Part shown: piece after piece, positions 61,428 to 64,000 of the stretch | How positions within the stretch are numbered: the first letter of the stretch is position 1 | Layout: the number at the start of each line of letters is the position of its first letter | From: Paramecium pentaurelia | Lineage: Eukaryota > Ciliophora > Oligohymenophorea > Peniculida > Parameciidae | Length of the DNA: 64,000 nt | Assembly (NCBI GenBank): GCA_905183005.1 | Contig: CAJJDO010000171.1 | Span: forward strand, 92,228 to 156,227 | Direction: 5' to 3' | Translations under genes and position numbers: made by a program | The notes under the pieces: generated by a model | Told to the model about the DNA's origin: nothing | Databases searched by the model: none | What the model saw: the letters and a program-made list of their open reading frames with translations, nothing else

Positions 61428-63594
61428 AGGGAATGCTTTTGTTCCTAATTAGCATTCTTAAACACCTTCTTTATCAACATATATTAATTAACAAGCACAG
61501 GTTTTATCTTTTTTTTTGAAAGTATCTAAAACTTTGATCAGGATAAGTTAGAATCATGTTAAACAAGAATAATGACATGAAGGTTTAAATGAATCAATTT
61601 ATGATTTGTATAATAGTTAAAATTAAATATCATTAGTAGATCCTCTTAAATTATTTTTTGTATAATCCCAAGAAAAAGAAAATTAAGTACCAGAGAAATA
61701 AATATTTATAGTCCAATTAACAAAATTAACTTAATCTATTGAGGGAAAAAATAGAAAGTATTGGCTTTTCATTATTATTCTATGTTCATATTGAATATTG
61801 AAAATAATGCCATTATATTAACAACCCTGGATTTTCATCTTCAAGTTATTGTAATTTATAATCTTTATTTGCCTTTTATTTCTTTGTTATAGGAAATTAA
61901 TATAAATAAGTTGATGTTTAATATCCATTCTCTGCAGGTATTCAACTTTAATAATATTAAATTAATAGATCTCTAATTACTTTTTTACAATCATCACAAT
62001 AATCTTAATTGTAGTCTCTAATAAAGCCTAAGTTGATTATTTTAACATAATCTATCTTGAAAAACATATCTAGGCCTTTGAAAACTCTAAGAAAGAATTT
62101 TAAGATATTGATTTCTATCGATTTCTTAATTTTTTCAGCAACCATATAACTCCAATCTTAAGAAGAGGTTTAATTTTGAATGATTAAACATTCCCACATT
62201 ATTTTTTTATACATATTCAGGTAAATCATTTACAACTCTCTTTAAAGTTGTAAATCCTTTTTTGGGTTTATTTATTTTAATCCACATTAGCAGAAACTAA
62301 AACCATTTATAGTTATCATTGCTTTGTTTTGCTTTGTTCTATTGAACAAATAAATTGTCCTGCTTCTATAAAAATTTATTCATCTAGTATACTGATATTT
62401 TAGGAGAAACTGTTGTTAGTAAATGATTAAAATATTTACATACATGCATTTATCTGGTTTCAATTCAATCTTTTTGTCAGGCTTAATCAATAGAAAATTG
62501 ATTATTGCTTGTGCTTAAATAGGCATAAAACTTGAAAACTAAAAATACTTATAATATATGTATTTTCATACTTAATTAATAAGATGAAAATCATTGAGTA
62601 AAAAACATTTAAAAGCATTAAAGTCAACTCAAATTCATTTAATATAGATGATAGCTGATTAATTTGAGAATCCGTATGAATTTTTTAGAACAAAACTCAA
62701 GATTTGATATAGAGTTTCTCTTTAGTTAAAATAAGTGTTATTATTTTCGAATGACCTTGATAATTCAATTGTTTGATTATTTTCGATTCGCTTTGATAAT
62801 AAAAATTCTTATTTATGCAAATGATAAAGCATTAAAATTTAACAAGTAAATTTATCATGGAGTAAAGATGTAACAATATTAATGTGCTATTTAAGATTAT
62901 TACATCAAAACTTTAAACTAAATTAAAATAATGTCGCTCTATTAAATATAATTATCAATTACTAACCTCAAAAAAAAAATCTTTATTTTATTAACTTTCT
63001 TTTAATAAAAAAAATTATAAAATTTATGTCATAATTTATTAATAATGTGAAGATAGACCATGATTTTATTTAACCTATTATGTATAATTATATGCCATTG
63101 ATTGATAATTAATTAAATATGACTGTTGGTTATATTCTCTCTTTTGCCTTATTATTGAATACGTCCTCCTGCCTTAAAACATTTTAAATGGATTTGATTC
63201 AGAATGTTACTCATTGAAAAAAATTGCTAATTATCCTAATTTATTGAATACAAAAATAGTGATAATATTTAAAATTTAATTCATTTTTAAACTTCTACAA
63301 TTTTGACTGTATGTTTTGGGTTCAAGTAATCTATTATCTGCTACTTCAACTCCCAGTCGATCATTCTGGAGTTTAATTAATTAATTTATAGATCAAGTCT
63401 TACAAATATTCCAGAAATATTCATTATAAATTAAATATATGATTTGATTCTGGTTTAAATTTTATATTGTAGAAATTATTAGATCAGGTATAATTTAAGA
63501 TTAAGTATTTCAGGTTTTATAGTCAAAATCTAAGTTCCATATACAACTGTGTTATTGATGGCAAACATAGAAAAATGATTTTAAAGTTTAATAA
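61428..63594 (-). repeat. Direct repeat copy B flanking the N at 61427
   Basis: Second copy of 59260-61426, starting at the base after the N. It holds a duplicate of the 5' part of the broken cysteine-rich gene (to about 62860) and its upstream region; not counted as a separate gene. Confidence 0.85.
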
Positions 63595-64000
63595 ATTTAC
63601 CATATTAATGAAAACTTTTTTGTGGTGATTGACATAGATCTTGAATATCAGGGCTTGTTCATTTATCTTTTATATGTATTTTTTATATTCAATATGATGA
63701 AAAAGAAACAAAGTAATACCGAAAAAAGTAAGTCTAAAAATCATTTATAATCTGCAAATTATATCCTACCAATACTATCATAAGAAAATCTTGTTCAAAC
63801 CTGAAAACAGTCAATTATAAAATAAATTGAGCCCTCTGTTAAAGAAACAGCAAACATGTGGTAGAGAAATGTTTGAATTCCACTCCTGTTAAAATGGCTC
63901 CAAAAGTCATAAAGAAAATTTTGTGGAGGAAGTGGAAAAGCTAGCATAAAGATCTTGAATGATTTCGAGGGCTATCAACTACACTAAATTGAAAAAAATA
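63595..64000. other. Right edge, no gene recognised
   Basis: Unique sequence beyond the last duplication. A short plus frame starting near 63693 (MMKKKQSNTEKSKSKNHLQ) ends at a TGA after about 36 codons and has no recognisable motif. Slightly richer in G than the neighbouring DNA toward the edge. Confidence 0.4.

Overview
This window reads as macronuclear DNA of a ciliate, most likely a Paramecium. It is extremely AT-rich. Open frames make sense only if TAA and TAG encode glutamine and TGA is the sole stop. Genes are interrupted by 19-29-nt introns (GT(A)...AG) and lie close together on both strands; the gap between two genes can be only 22 bp. A standard-code ORF search therefore breaks almost every gene here.

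Layout. (1) 1-7541, minus: a giant multi-AAA ATPase of midasin type with six AAA modules, its C-terminus cut by the window edge. (2) 8.6-16.3 kb: a small coiled-coil protein, a 206-aa unknown, alpha-tubulin N-acetyltransferase, a 277-aa unknown, proteasome subunit alpha type 3, and divergently from it a 791-aa unknown beginning MGC. (3) 16.6-24.8 kb, all plus: an oxysterol-binding-protein family lipid transfer protein, lipin phosphatidate phosphatase, a RhoGDI-like pseudogene, a phospholipid scramblase and a long coiled-coil protein. (4) 24.9-31.1 kb, mostly minus: a RING/B-box/coiled-coil/LRR protein, serine hydroxymethyltransferase and a WD40 protein, with one possible small secreted protein on plus. 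(5) 31.7-51.3 kb: two large cysteine-rich DUF4215-repeat membrane proteins, one on each strand, flanking a second WD40 protein. (6) 51.3-64 kb: gene-poor DNA plus a broken cysteine-rich membrane protein gene on minus.

The right half is affected by assembly. Four single N bases and one 545-N run each sit exactly between two near-identical direct copies of 0.56-2.2 kb. These look like unmerged contig overlaps rather than biological tandem duplications, and they artificially lengthen the genes there.

Functional themes are lipid handling (lipid transfer, phosphatidate phosphatase, scramblase in a row on one strand), microtubule acetylation, proteasome and one-carbon metabolism, and large surface/membrane proteins typical of ciliates. 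I found no tRNA, rRNA, CRISPR array or complete transposon. Exon structures were worked out by hand from frame, conserved motifs and intron consensus; where exon lengths sum to a whole number of codons I treat that as support.
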